From assembly GCA_946480245.1 (NCBI GenBank), contig CAMLIZ010000024.1, forward strand, positions 1 to 42,690: 42,690 nucleotides of DNA. The letters run 5' to 3'. Source of the DNA: an uncultured Pseudomonadota bacterium. GTDB taxonomy: Bacteria; Pseudomonadota; Gammaproteobacteria; Burkholderiales; Burkholderiaceae. The position numbers were made by a program, and so were the translations under genes. The notes under the pieces are model-generated. The model was not told the origin of the DNA and did no database searches. It was given only the letters and a program-made list of their open reading frames with translations. Below, piece after piece: positions 24,379 through 33,782 of this stretch; position 1 is the first letter of the stretch, and each line of letters begins with the position of its first letter.

Positions 24379-26952
24379 TTGAACCGCCTTGCCTCGCGCT
24401 ATGTCGCGCCCCTGATCGTGCTGGCCGCGCCGCTGGCGCAGGCCCAGCTTGTCGACGACCTGGAACTGGCCCGCGAGGGCGCCGACGCCGTGCTGCACGT
24501 GCGCTTCGTCACGCCGGTGCAGTACCGCCGCACGGTGGAGGCGCGCTCGGGCGATGCGTTGCAGGTGTTCTACGACGCGGTGCCCAACCGCGACCTGCCG
24601 CCGCTGGTGGTGTCCGAGCGCCGCTTGCGCGCCAATGGCGCGCTGCCCGAGATCCGCGTCACCGATGAATCGGCCGGGCGCGACAACTCGCTCAGCCGGC
24701 GCCTGGTGCTGCGCCTCGGGCGTGCGGTGCCGATGCATGTGCGCGCCGGCCGCGGCGACCGCACGATCGACGTGGTGCTGACCGGCCTCGGCCCCACCGT
24801 GGCACGCACCACGCAGGCGCCCGCTGCGGCAGCCGCACAGTCCGCCGCCCAGGCCGGCGCGTTGGCGCCAGGGCAGGGCTATCGGATCGCGCTGCTGCAG
24901 TCGGACCAGCCCGTGCTGAACCTGGACACGCCGATTCCCGCGTCGCTCGATCGCTATCAGGTGTATTCAGGGCAGCGACAGGTGGATGGCAAGACGGTGT
25001 ACGAGGTCAGCCTGGGCGACTTCGCCACGCTGACCGAGGCGGAGGCCGTGCGACAGCAACTCGCCCGGCGCTTCCCGGGCGCGGCCATCGTCACGCCGAC
25101 CGCAGCTGCAACCGTGGCGACTGCGCCTGCGGCACCTGCCACACCTGCGGCACCAACGCCTGCCACAACGGCCGTGCCCGAGGTGGCTGCCGCGTCCGCT
25201 GCGTCTGCCAGCCAGCCCGTGCCGCCCACTGCGGCCGACGCACCCGCGCTGCTGGCCGAGGCGCGGGCGGCCGACGCGCGCGGCGATGACGCTGCTGCGC
25301 TGGCGGCACTGGACCGGCTGCTCAACCTGCCGGCCAACCCGAGCACGCGCGAGGGGCAGGCCCTGGCCGGCGACCTGCGCGCCAAGACCGGCGACGTGGT
25401 GCGCGCGCGCGCCGAGTACGAAACCTTCCTGCAGCTGTACCCGCAGGGCGCCGATGCCGACCGGGTGCGCCAGGCCTTGGCGGCGCTGCCGCCGCCGGCC
25501 AAGGTGGCGCGCGTGCGCCCGAAGGTGGAGCCCAGCACCACGCTCACCGGCTCGCTGTCGGCCTTCTACTACGGGGGCCAGTCGAAGGTGCGCACGCAGG
25601 AGTTCCAGGATTCGCCGGTGAGCGGGCTGCCCGAACTGGCCAGCGACAGCACGCTGGCGGGCACGGACCAGAAGCAGGTCATCGGCAACGCCGACGTGAA
25701 CTGGCGCTACCGCGACGACAGCACCGACATGCGCTTCGTGTTCCGCGACAGCTACACCGACGACCAGCTGCGCAGCGACAAGAGCCGCAACCGCCTGTCG
25801 GCCCTGTACTTCGAGCACCGGGCATTGCAGCTGGGCACCAGCATCAAGCTGGGCCGCCAGTCGCCCACCGGCGGCGGCGTGCTGAGCCGCTTCGATGGGG
25901 TGCAGGCCGGCTACAGCTTCACGCCCAAGTGGCGCGTCAATGCGGTGGCCGGCGTGCCCACCGATTCGTTGCTGGACGCGCATCGCCACTTCTACGGTGC
26001 GTGGGTGGACGCCGATTCGCTGATCTCCACCCTGGGCGCCAGCCTCTACGTGAACCAGCAGGTGATCGACGGCGCAGTGGACCGCCGCGCCGTGGGCACC
26101 GAGCTGCGCTACTTCAGCGGTGGCGTGTCGATGACCAGCCAGCTCGACTACGACCAGATGCTGCGCGGCCTGAACATCGCGTCGCTGCAGGGTACCTGGC
26201 AGCGCGAGGACAACACCGTGATCAACGTGCTGTACGACCGGCGCGCCACGCCGTTGCTGTCGCTGGGCAATGCGCTGTTCTTCGGCAGCGCGGTGCCGGC
26301 GCCCACGGCGCTGGACCCGAACGCCACCCGCCTGGCCACCAGCATCGGCGACCTGCTGAACAATGGCTACACGCTGCCGGCGCTGCGCAGCCAGGTGAAG
26401 GCCACCACCACCTACACCACGCAGGGCCTGCTCGGCATCACCACGCCGGTCAGCAAGAATTGGCAGGTGGGCGGCGACCTGCGGCTGACGCGCCTGGGCG
26501 ACATCCCCCCGATTCCCGACATCCTGCCCAACGGGCAAGGGCGCAGCGACAATCGGGCCGCCGGCCTGCAGATCATCGGCACCAACCTGTACTCCGCACG
26601 CGACACGCACGTGATCAGCCTGTCGCTGCTCAAGGGGTCGAGCGAATCGCTCGACCCCACGCTGGGGACGGTGGTGCTGGACTACACCGGCCAGCTGGTG
26701 AGCTACAACAACTCGTCGCAGGTGACCGAATTCCTACTGCTCGAACCCTCGATCAAGTTCTACTCGCAAAGCGACAGCAGCGGCGTGAAGACGCAGCGCG
26801 TGGGCCCGGGCCTGCGCGTGACCTATCGCGTGGGCAAGCAGGTGTCGCTGGAGTCGGAGCTGAGCGGCGAATACAGCAAGGTGAGCGGGCCGTTGCGCCA
26901 TGAAACAGCGCATCGCGTCTTCTACTACCTTGGCAGCCGATACGACTTCTGA
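24379..26952 (+). CDS. Outer-membrane beta-barrel porin with SPOR-like and TPR-like periplasmic region, partner of the multiheme cytochromes
   Basis: This 857-residue protein starts at a TTG and has a signal peptide (about 1-22, ending AQA). Residues about 165-240 resemble a SPOR domain (YRIALLQSD, YEVSLGDFATLTEAEAV), followed by an Ala/Pro-rich linker (about 241-285) and a short TPR-like helical part (about 288-368). From about 380 to the end, alternating hydrophobic strands with YYGGQ, VNWRYRDDS, FVFRDSYTD and many aromatic girdle residues indicate a barrel of twenty or more strands, ending in aromatic phenylalanine (GSRYDF), the usual outer-membrane insertion signal. Its place after two multiheme cytochromes marks it as the conduit porin. 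The 3' end contains the start of ccmA. Confidence 0.85.
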   Translation: MNRLASRYVAPLIVLAAPLAQAQLVDDLELAREGADAVLHVRFVTPVQYRRTVEARSGDALQVFYDAVPNRDLPPLVVSERRLRANGALPEIRVTDESAGRDNSLSRRLVLRLGRAVPMHVRAGRGDRTIDVVLTGLGPTVARTTQAPAAAAAQSAAQAGALAPGQGYRIALLQSDQPVLNLDTPIPASLDRYQVYSGQRQVDGKTVYEVSLGDFATLTEAEAVRQQLARRFPGAAIVTPTAAATVATAPAAPATPAAPTPATTAVPEVAAASAASASQPVPPTAADAPALLAEARAADARGDDAAALAALDRLLNLPANPSTREGQALAGDLRAKTGDVVRARAEYETFLQLYPQGADADRVRQALAALPPPAKVARVRPKVEPSTTLTGSLSAFYYGGQSKVRTQEFQDSPVSGLPELASDSTLAGTDQKQVIGNADVNWRYRDDSTDMRFVFRDSYTDDQLRSDKSRNRLSALYFEHRALQLGTSIKLGRQSPTGGGVLSRFDGVQAGYSFTPKWRVNAVAGVPTDSLLDAHRHFYGAWVDADSLISTLGASLYVNQQVIDGAVDRRAVGTELRYFSGGVSMTSQLDYDQMLRGLNIASLQGTWQREDNTVINVLYDRRATPLLSLGNALFFGSAVPAPTALDPNATRLATSIGDLLNNGYTLPALRSQVKATTTYTTQGLLGITTPVSKNWQVGGDLRLTRLGDIPPIPDILPNGQGRSDNRAAGLQIIGTNLYSARDTHVISLSLLKGSSESLDPTLGTVVLDYTGQLVSYNNSSQVTEFLLLEPSIKFYSQSDSSGVKTQRVGPGLRVTYRVGKQVSLESELSGEYSKVSGPLRHETAHRVFYYLGSRYDF

Positions 26953-27556
26953 ACCCCTGTTGCACGTGACCGGGCTGGCGTGTCGCCGCGGCGACCGCCT
27001 GCTGCTGCGCGACCTCTCCTTCGACGTGTCGGCCGGCCAGGTGCTGTGGGTGCGCGGCGCCAACGGCCGTGGCAAGACCAGCCTGCTGCGCCTGCTGGCC
27101 GGGCTGGGCGAACCGGAGGCCGGGCGCATCGAGCGGCTGGCGCCCAGCCTGTACATCGGCCATGCGAACGCACTGAAGGATGACCTGACAGCGCTGGAGG
27201 CGCTGCGCTTCATGGCGCAGCTGCACGGCCAGCCGGCCGACGCGGCAGCGTGCCAGGCCGCGCTGAGCCGCATCGGCCTGCCTGCGTTGCGCGATGCACC
27301 GGTGCGCACGCTGTCACAGGGCCAGCGGCGCCGGGTGGCGCTGGCGCGGCTCTTCATGCTGCCTTCAGCTGCGCTGTGGATACTCGACGAGCCCTATGAC
27401 GCCCTCGACACGCACGCCACCGCGATCCTCAACGCCGCGCTCGCCGCCCACGTGGCCGGCGGCGGCGCCGTGGTGCTCACCAGCCACGTCGATCTGTCGC
27501 TGGAAGGCGCGGTGCCCCGCGTCCTGCAGCTGGACGAACAGGCGGCGGCACGATGA
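26900..27556 (+). CDS. ccmA: Cytochrome c maturation ABC transporter ATP-binding subunit CcmA
   Basis: This 218-residue ATPase has Walker A GANGRGKT (about 53-60), signature LSQGQ (138-142) and Walker B ALWILDEPYDALD (158-170). With CcmB it energises release of holo-CcmE from CcmC during heme delivery. The ATG at 26900 lies 53 bases inside the porin gene in another frame; the first 20 residues are not typical of the family, so a later start (TTG near 26959 or GTG near 26965) is possible. Either way it is transcribed with the porin-cytochrome genes. It overlaps ccmB by ATGA. Confidence 0.92.
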   Translation: MKQRIASSTTLAADTTSEPLLHVTGLACRRGDRLLLRDLSFDVSAGQVLWVRGANGRGKTSLLRLLAGLGEPEAGRIERLAPSLYIGHANALKDDLTALEALRFMAQLHGQPADAAACQAALSRIGLPALRDAPVRTLSQGQRRRVALARLFMLPSAALWILDEPYDALDTHATAILNAALAAHVAGGGAVVLTSHVDLSLEGAVPRVLQLDEQAAAR

Positions 27557-28218
27557 GCGCGTTCCTGCCCCTGCTGCAGCGCGACCTGAAGCTCGCCGCG
27601 CGGCGGCGCATCGACGCGCTGCTGCCGCTCGGCTTCTTCCTGGTGGCCGCCAGCCTGTTCCCGATCGGCGTGGGGCCGGAGCCCCAGATGCTGCGGCAAA
27701 TGGCGCCGGGGGTGGTGTGGGTGTGCGCGCTGTTCGCCGCCATGCTGTCGCTGCAGCAGCTCTACGCCGGCGACCATGCCGACGGCTCGCTCGAGCAGAT
27801 GCTGCTGAGCCCGGAGCCGGCGTGGTCGATCGCGCTGGCCAAGGCGCTGGCGCACTGGGTGGTGGTGGGGCTGCCGCTGGTGCTGATGTCGCCGGTGCTG
27901 GGGCTGCTGTTCGGCCTGCCGGCCCCGGCGCTGGGTATGCTGGCGCTCAGCCTGCTGCTCGGCACGCCGGTGCTCAGCCTGCTCGGCGGGCTGGGCGCCG
28001 CCCTCACGCTGGGCTTGCGCAGCGGCGCCGTGCTGCTGATTCTGCTGGTGCTGCCCCTTTGCGTGCCGGTGCTGATCTTCGGCACCGGTGCGGTGGGGGC
28101 GGTGGAGTCCGGCGTGCCGGCTGGCGCACACTTGTCGCTTTTGGGCGCGCTGCTGCTGATGAGCACGGTGCTCGCCCCGCCGGCCACCGCGGCCGCATTG
28201 CGCATTGCCGTCGAATGA
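27553..28218 (+). CDS. ccmB: Heme exporter membrane subunit CcmB
   Basis: This 221-residue protein has six hydrophobic helices and the family opening FLPLLQRDLKLAARRR. The segment LQQLYAGDHADGSLEQMLLS is the conserved CcmB cytoplasmic loop. It forms the membrane part of the CcmAB transporter. The start overlaps the ccmA stop by ATGA, and ccmC begins 4 bases after its stop. Confidence 0.95.
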   Translation: MSAFLPLLQRDLKLAARRRIDALLPLGFFLVAASLFPIGVGPEPQMLRQMAPGVVWVCALFAAMLSLQQLYAGDHADGSLEQMLLSPEPAWSIALAKALAHWVVVGLPLVLMSPVLGLLFGLPAPALGMLALSLLLGTPVLSLLGGLGAALTLGLRSGAVLLILLVLPLCVPVLIFGTGAVGAVESGVPAGAHLSLLGALLLMSTVLAPPATAAALRIAVE

Positions 28219-28222
28219 ACCC

Positions 28223-29002
28223 ATGAGCCTGACATCGTCCGAATTGCGCCCCGCCGAACTGCGCTTCACCACCTTTGCGTCGCCGGTGCGCTTTCATGCG
28301 CTCGCCGGCGCGCTGCTGCCGTGGCTGTGGGCCGCGACCCTGCTGTTCGCCGCCGCCGGCCTGTACGTGGGCTTCTTCGTGGCGCCCACCGACGCCACGC
28401 AGGGCGATGCCTACCGCATCATCTTCATCCACGTGCCGGCCGCGTGGATGTCGATGGTGCTGTACCTCGCGATGGCGTTCTGGGCCGCCATCGGCTGGGC
28501 CTTCAATGTGCGGCTGGCGTCGATGCTGGCGCATGCGCTGGCGCCCACCGGCACGATGTTCACCTTCGTCGCGTTGTGGACAGGCTCGTTCTGGGGCAAG
28601 CCCACCTGGGGCACCTGGTGGGTATGGGACGCCCGCCTGACGAGCGAGTTGATCCTGCTGTTTCTCTACCTGGGCTACCTGGCGCTGGCCGGCGTGATCG
28701 ACGACACGCGCCGGGCCGACCGCGCCAGTGCACTCGTGGCCGTGGTGGGCGCCGTGAACGTGCCGATCATCTACTTCTCGGTGCGCTGGTGGAACACCTT
28801 GCACCAGGGCGCCTCGATCAGCATGACCGCAGCGCCCAAGATGGCCAGCACCATGCTCACGGCGATGCTGCTGATGACCCTGGCTTTCTGGGCCTATGCG
28901 TTCGCCGTGGTCTTCACGCGCACACGTGCCCTCGTGCTGGAGCGCGAACGCGACGCGGCGTGGGTGCGGGCATTGAACGTTCCCGGAGGAAACGGGTCAT
29001 GA
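28223..29002 (+). CDS. ccmC: Heme handling protein CcmC
   Basis: This 259-residue protein has six membrane helices and the periplasmic tryptophan-rich WWD motif [13 protein letters not shown]. Conserved histidines flank it ([11 protein letters not shown] and [10 protein letters not shown]), which bind heme for transfer to CcmE. The ATG at 28223 was preferred to the TTG at 28205 because it lies just after ccmB and opens the family N-terminus. It overlaps ccmD by ATGA. Confidence 0.95.
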   Translation: MSLTSSELRPAELRFTTFASPVRFHALAGALLPWLWAATLLFAAAGLYVGFFVAPTDATQGDAYRIIFIHVPAAWMSMVLYLAMAFWAAIGWAFNVRLASMLAHALAPTGTMFTFVALWTGSFWGKPTWGTWWVWDARLTSELILLFLYLGYLALAGVIDDTRRADRASALVAVVGAVNVPIIYFSVRWWNTLHQGASISMTAAPKMASTMLTAMLLMTLAFWAYAFAVVFTRTRALVLERERDAAWVRALNVPGGNGS

Positions 29003-29169
29003 ACTGGAAGAGCGCCGCCGACTTCTTTGCGATGGGCGGCTATGGCTTGTATGTGTGGGGCGCGTATGGCGTCACGCTGGCGTTGATGCTGATCGAGCCG
29101 GTGACCACCCGGCTACGGTATCGGGCGGCCTTGCGCCGCACGTCGGTTTCTTCGTCGGAGGAGTCTTGA
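28999..29169 (+). CDS. ccmD: Small membrane protein CcmD
   Basis: This 56-residue protein has one membrane helix (about 14-36: [20 protein letters not shown]) preceded by a short periplasmic part and followed by a basic tail, the standard CcmD layout. It binds CcmABC and helps release holo-CcmE. GGAGG lies 9 bases upstream of its ATG within ccmC. Position between ccmC and ccmE confirms the identity. Confidence 0.9.
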   Translation: MNWKSAADFFAMGGYGLYVWGAYGVTLALMLIEPVTTRLRYRAALRRTSVSSSEES

Positions 29170-29174
29170 GAACC

Positions 29175-29627
29175 ATGAAACCCCGCCACAAGCGTCTGGC
29201 CATCGCCGGCGCCATCGTGCTCGCCGTGGGCGGTGCCACCGCGCTCGTGCTCAACGCCTTCCGCAGCAACCTCGTCTTCTTCTATTCGCCGAGCCAGATC
29301 CAGTCCAAGGAGGCGCCGTCGAACCGCACCTTCCGCCTGGGCGGCCTGGTGCAGCCCGGCTCCGTGAAGCGCGACGGCGTGGACGTGAGCTTCGTGGTCA
29401 CCGACACCGCCGTGACCGTGCCGGTGCGCTACCACGGCATCCTGCCGGACCTTTTCAAGGAGGGCAAAGGCGTGGTGGCGCAGGGCAAGCTGGAGAACGG
29501 CGTGTTCGTCGCGCAGGAGGTGCTGGCCAAGCACGACGAGAACTACATGCCGCCTGAAGCGGCCGAAGCGCTCGCCAAGGCCAAGCAGGTGAACGATCAG
29601 ATGGCAGGAAAGGTGGGCAAGCCATGA
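29175..29627 (+). CDS. ccmE: Periplasmic heme chaperone CcmE
   Basis: This 150-residue protein has an N-terminal anchor helix (about 8-28) and an OB-fold beta-barrel ([33 protein letters not shown]). The covalent heme-binding His120 and nearby Tyr124 are in [10 protein letters not shown]. It receives heme from CcmC and gives it to CcmF. GGAGG lies upstream within the ccmD end. It overlaps ccmF by ATGA. Confidence 0.96.
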   Translation: MKPRHKRLAIAGAIVLAVGGATALVLNAFRSNLVFFYSPSQIQSKEAPSNRTFRLGGLVQPGSVKRDGVDVSFVVTDTAVTVPVRYHGILPDLFKEGKGVVAQGKLENGVFVAQEVLAKHDENYMPPEAAEALAKAKQVNDQMAGKVGKP

Positions 29628-31612
29628 TTCCCGAACTCGGCCACTTTGCGCTCTGGCTCGCGCTGGGTACTGCCTTGGCGCTCGGCGTGCTGCCGATGGC
29701 CGGCGCGGCCCGCGGCCGCGCCGACTGGATGGCGCTGGCGCGCCCGCTGACCGGTACGCTCTTTGCGCTGATCGTGCTGGCCTTCGTGTGCCTGGCCGCC
29801 AGCTTCGTGCGCGACGACTTCTCGGTGCTGTACGTGGCGCAGAACTCCAACTCGGCCTTGCCGCTGCACTACCGCATTGCGGCCGTGTGGGGCGGGCACG
29901 AGGGCTCCTTGCTGCTGTGGATGCTGATGCTGTCGATCTGGATGCAGGCGGTGTCGCTGTTCAGCCGGCACCTGCCGCGGCCGGTGCTGGCGCGCATCCT
30001 CTCGGTGATGGGGCTGGTGGCCTGCGGCTTCCTGCTGTTCATGCTGATCACATCGAACCCGTTCGAGCGGCTGTTCCCGGCCGCGCCCGACGGGCGCGAC
30101 CTGAACCCGCTGCTGCAAGACCCGGGCATGGTGTTCCACCCGCCGATGCTTTACATGGGCTATGTGGGCTTCTCGGTGGCCTTTGCGTTCGCCGTGGCGG
30201 CCCTGATCGGCGGCAACCTCGACGCCGCCTGGGCCCGCTGGACGCGGCCGTGGACCACGGTGGCGTGGATGTTCCTCACCGTGGGCATCGCGATGGGCAG
30301 CGCCTGGGCCTACTACGAGCTCGGCTGGGGTGGCTGGTGGTTCTGGGACCCGGTGGAGAACGCGTCGTTCATGCCCTGGCTGGTGGGTACAGCGCTGATC
30401 CATTCGCTGGCGGTCACCGAGAAGCGCGGCGCGTTCAAGTCCTGGACCGTGCTGCTGGCGATCATGGCGTTTTCGCTGTCGCTGCTGGGCACCTTCCTCG
30501 TGCGCTCGGGCGTGCTGTCGTCGGTGCACGCGTTTGCCACCGACCCGCGGCGCGGCCTGTTCATCCTCGCGTTCCTGGTCATCGTGATCGGCGCCTCGCT
30601 CACCCTGTATGCCTGGCGCGCACCCAAGGTGGGGCTGGGCGCGCGCTTCGCGCTGCTGTCGCGCGAGACGCTGCTGCTGCTCAACAACGTGCTGCTGGTG
30701 GTGGCGTGCGGCGCGGTGCTGCTCGGCACGCTGTACCCGCTGCTGCTGGACGCGCTGGGCCTGGGCAAGATCTCGGTCGGCCCGCCGTACTTCGACACCG
30801 TGTTCGTGCCGCTGATGGCGCCGCTGCTGTTCCTGGTGGCGGTGGGCCCGATCGCGCGCTGGAAGCAGGCCGACCTGCCCGAGCTGGCCGTGCGCCTGCG
30901 CTGGGCCCTGGGCGTGTCGGTGGCGGTGGCGCTGCTCGGCGCCTGGGCCATGGGGCGCGTCGGCGTGATGACGGTGTTCGGCCTCGCGATGGCGGCGTGG
31001 ATCGCCGCGGGCACCGTCACCGATCTGGTGGACCGCGTGCGGCCGAGCAAGGCGGCCGCCGGCGGCAGCGTGTGGGGCCGTGCGCGCCTGCTGCCGCGCG
31101 CGATGGTGGGCATGATGGTGGCGCACCTGGGCGTGGCCGCGTTCATCGTGGGCGTCACCATGGTGCGCAGCTACGAGGTCGAAAGCGACGTGCGCATGGC
31201 GCCGGGCGACAGCACCGAGGTGCGCGGCTATCGCTTCACGTTCCGCGGCGTGCACGAGCTCGAGGGCCCCAACTACCAGGCCGCGCGCGGCGAGGTGGAG
31301 GTCACGCGCGACGGCAAGCCGGTGGCGCTGCTCGAGCCCGAGAAGCGCGTCTACCGCGTGCAGACCAATCCGATGACCGAGGCCGCTATCCAGCCCGGCC
31401 TCACGCGTGACCTGTACGTGTCGCTCGGTGAGGCGGTGGAGGGCAACGCGTGGATCGTGCGCGTGTACGTCAAGCCCTTCGTCGACTGGATCTGGGGCGG
31501 CTGCCTGATCATGGCCTTCGGCGGCTTCCTGGCGGTGACCGACCGGCGCTACCGGGCCAAGGCCACGCGCGAGGCCAGCGTGCCGGCGGGCAACGCGGGA
31601 GCCCGCGCATGA
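29624..31612 (+). CDS. ccmF: Cytochrome c heme lyase subunit CcmF
   Basis: This 662-residue integral membrane protein has many helices and the WWD motif [19 protein letters not shown], which positions heme for ligation. The C-terminal periplasmic part ([19 protein letters not shown]) and the final helix match the family. CcmF with CcmH and CcmI attaches heme to CXXCH cysteines. It overlaps ccmE and ccmG by ATGA. Length is normal. Confidence 0.96.
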   Translation: MIPELGHFALWLALGTALALGVLPMAGAARGRADWMALARPLTGTLFALIVLAFVCLAASFVRDDFSVLYVAQNSNSALPLHYRIAAVWGGHEGSLLLWMLMLSIWMQAVSLFSRHLPRPVLARILSVMGLVACGFLLFMLITSNPFERLFPAAPDGRDLNPLLQDPGMVFHPPMLYMGYVGFSVAFAFAVAALIGGNLDAAWARWTRPWTTVAWMFLTVGIAMGSAWAYYELGWGGWWFWDPVENASFMPWLVGTALIHSLAVTEKRGAFKSWTVLLAIMAFSLSLLGTFLVRSGVLSSVHAFATDPRRGLFILAFLVIVIGASLTLYAWRAPKVGLGARFALLSRETLLLLNNVLLVVACGAVLLGTLYPLLLDALGLGKISVGPPYFDTVFVPLMAPLLFLVAVGPIARWKQADLPELAVRLRWALGVSVAVALLGAWAMGRVGVMTVFGLAMAAWIAAGTVTDLVDRVRPSKAAAGGSVWGRARLLPRAMVGMMVAHLGVAAFIVGVTMVRSYEVESDVRMAPGDSTEVRGYRFTFRGVHELEGPNYQAARGEVEVTRDGKPVALLEPEKRVYRVQTNPMTEAAIQPGLTRDLYVSLGEAVEGNAWIVRVYVKPFVDWIWGGCLIMAFGGFLAVTDRRYRAKATREASVPAGNAGARA

Positions 31613-32139
31613 AGAGCTGGAAGTTCCTGCTGCCGCTGGCCATCTTCGTTGTGCTGGCGGTGTTTCTGGGCGTGGGCCTGAACCGCGACCCGCGCGAAGT
31701 GCCGTCGCCGCTGATCGGCAAGCCCGCGCCGGCCTTTGCGCTCACGCGGCTCGACGACCCGGCGCGCACGGTGCGGCGCGACGACATGCTCGGCAAGGTG
31801 TGGATGCTCAATGTGTGGGCGTCGTGGTGCGTGGCCTGCCGCGAGGAGCATCCGGTGCTGGTGCAGTTCGCGCAGCGCAAGCTGCTGCCGATCTACGGCC
31901 TGGACTACAAGGACACGCGGCCCGAGGCTACGGGCTGGCTGGCCGGCTTCGGCAACCCCTACGATGTCGCGCTGTTCGACGCCGACGGCCGCGTGGGCAT
32001 CGACTTCGGCGTGTACGGCGTGCCGGAGACCTTCATCGTGGACAAGCAGGGCGTGATCCGCTTCAAGCAGATCGGCCCGCTGACGCCCGAGGTGATCGAA
32101 AAGCGCATCGTGCCGCTGGTGAAGCAACTCAATGGCTAG
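31609..32139 (+). CDS. ccmG: Thiol-disulfide oxidoreductase CcmG/DsbE
   Basis: This 176-residue membrane-anchored thioredoxin-like protein has a helix at about 6-24 and the redox motif WCVAC (73-77). GVYGVPETFIVDKQG carries the conserved cis-proline. It reduces apocytochrome cysteines, directly or through CcmH, before heme attachment. The gene overlaps ccmF by 4 bases and ccmH by 8. Confidence 0.95.
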   Translation: MKSWKFLLPLAIFVVLAVFLGVGLNRDPREVPSPLIGKPAPAFALTRLDDPARTVRRDDMLGKVWMLNVWASWCVACREEHPVLVQFAQRKLLPIYGLDYKDTRPEATGWLAGFGNPYDVALFDADGRVGIDFGVYGVPETFIVDKQGVIRFKQIGPLTPEVIEKRIVPLVKQLNG

Positions 32140-32587
32140 CAAACTCCTCCATCGCCTGGCGGCCTTGCTGCTCGCGCTGCCCTTGCTGGCCTGCGCAGGC
32201 GAAGCCGCACCCGCCGCCAGCGACCCCGCCACCGAGGCGCGCATGATGGCCATCGCCTCCGAACTGCGCTGCCTGGTGTGCCAGAACCAGACCATTGCCG
32301 ATTCGCATGCCGACCTGGCCCAGGATCTGCGCCAGGAGATCCGCGAGATGGTGCGCCAGGGCCGCACCGACCAGCAGATCCGCGACTACATGACCGCGCG
32401 CTACGGCGACTTCGTGCTGTACCGCCCGCCCTTCAAGGCCACCACGGCGCTGCTGTGGCTGGGGCCCGCGGCGCTGCTGCTGCTGGGCTTCGCCACGCTG
32501 GTGGCTGTGCTGCGCAAACGCAGCCGCCTCGGCGCCGAGGCCTTCGAACCCGATCCCGATGACGAGCTTGCCGATCCTTCCTCATGA
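32132..32587 (+). CDS. ccmH: Apocytochrome thiol reductase CcmH
   Basis: This 151-residue protein has a signal/anchor (about 6-22), the redox motif LRCLVCQNQ (Cys47, Cys50), and a C-terminal membrane helix (about 105-125). GDFVLYRPPF is the family signature before the helix. The signal region contains LLACAG, a lipobox-like match that may be coincidental. It works with CcmF and CcmI in the heme lyase complex and overlaps ccmI by ATGA. Confidence 0.95.
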   Translation: MASKLLHRLAALLLALPLLACAGEAAPAASDPATEARMMAIASELRCLVCQNQTIADSHADLAQDLRQEIREMVRQGRTDQQIRDYMTARYGDFVLYRPPFKATTALLWLGPAALLLLGFATLVAVLRKRSRLGAEAFEPDPDDELADPSS

Positions 32588-33657
32588 ACCCCGCCCTGCC
32601 TGACACCACTCCCGCCGACGCCAGCTCCGCTCAACGTCCCTCGGCACGCCTGTGGGGCGCGCTGATGCTGGGCGTACTGCTGCTGGCCGCCGTGGGCTAC
32701 TGGCGCACCGGTGCGTTCAGCGCGGCGCTGCAATGGGACCGGGAGGGCGCGGCGCAGGCGGCGGCCGCGGCCTCCGCCAACGAAGCTCACTCGATGGACG
32801 CGCAGCGCATCGCCGCCATGCTCGATCGCCTCGCGCAGCGCCTGAAGGCCCAGCCCGACGACGCCGAAGGCTGGGCGATGCTGGCGCGCTCGTACGCGAT
32901 CCTCGGCCGCCATGCGGACGCCGTGCCGGCCTACCAGAAGGCCGTGGCTCTGCAGGGCAACGACCCCGGCCTGCTGGTCGACTACGCCGACGCGCTGGCC
33001 GTCACGCACAACGGCACGCTGGCCGGCGAACCGATGGCGCTGGTGCAGCGTGCGCTGGCCATCGACCCGGACAACCTCAAGGGCCTGGCGCTGGCCGGCA
33101 GCGAAGCCTTCGAGCGCAAGGCGTTCCCCGAGGCGGTGCGCTACTGGGAGCATGCGGCGCGCGTGGCGCCGCCCAACAGCCCGTACCTGCCGCAACTGCA
33201 TGCGGGCGTGGTGGAGGCGCGCGCGCGCGGTGGCATGCCGCCGGCCGCGGCCACCGCGCAGGCCGACAGCGCCGCGCCCGCCACGGCGCAAGCGCAAGCG
33301 CCTGCCGGTGCAGCGCGCATCAGCGGCCGCGTGTCGCTGGCGCCGGCGCTGCGCGGGCAGGTGGCGCCGGAGGACACGGTGTTCGTGTTCGCGCGCGCGG
33401 TCAACGGCCCGCGCATGCCGATCGCGGTGTTGCGCAAGCAGGTGAAGGACCTGCCGTTCGACTTCACGCTCGACGACAGCATGGCGATGTCGCCCGAGCG
33501 GCGGTTGTCCAGCTTCTCGGAAGTGACGCTGGTGGCCCGCGTGAGCAAGAGCGGCAGCGCGATGCCGCAGCCCGGTGACCTGAGCGTGGAGGCGCCTGCG
33601 GTGACCGTTGGCAAGCAGGGCGTGGCGCTGCAGATCAGCGCGCCTGCAGCACGCTGA
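32584..33657 (+). CDS. ccmI: Apocytochrome chaperone CcmI (CycH)
   Basis: This 357-residue protein has one membrane helix (about 23-40) and TPR repeats in the periplasm (PDDAEGWAMLARSYAILGRH, AVPAYQKAVALQGNDPGLLV, and following). The C-terminal domain (about 240-355) contains GRVSLAPALRGQV and LPFDFTLDDSMAM, typical of CcmI. It captures apocytochromes for the heme lyase. It is the last gene of the operon; 125 bases with no clear gene follow. Confidence 0.93.
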   Translation: MNPALPDTTPADASSAQRPSARLWGALMLGVLLLAAVGYWRTGAFSAALQWDREGAAQAAAAASANEAHSMDAQRIAAMLDRLAQRLKAQPDDAEGWAMLARSYAILGRHADAVPAYQKAVALQGNDPGLLVDYADALAVTHNGTLAGEPMALVQRALAIDPDNLKGLALAGSEAFERKAFPEAVRYWEHAARVAPPNSPYLPQLHAGVVEARARGGMPPAAATAQADSAAPATAQAQAPAGAARISGRVSLAPALRGQVAPEDTVFVFARAVNGPRMPIAVLRKQVKDLPFDFTLDDSMAMSPERRLSSFSEVTLVARVSKSGSAMPQPGDLSVEAPAVTVGKQGVALQISAPAAR

Positions 33658-33782
33658 TCCTGCTTCAGCGCGAGCCCTGGTTCGGCTGCCCACAGGGCCG
33701 GCAGGCCTGCCCGGTGCTTGATCTGCGGCAAGCCCAGTTGCGGCGGCGCGCCTTAGGCTGCCGGCATGCAGGAGCAAGCACG

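Noticed and set aside
29597..31255. 552-residue His/Arg-rich minus-strand frame opposite ccmF
   Set aside because: It is a shadow of the membrane-protein codons; CcmF is unambiguous.
33700..33711. 12-bp palindrome GGCAGGCCTGCC after ccmI
   Set aside because: Zero-length loop and no T-tract; short GC palindromes are expected often at this base composition.
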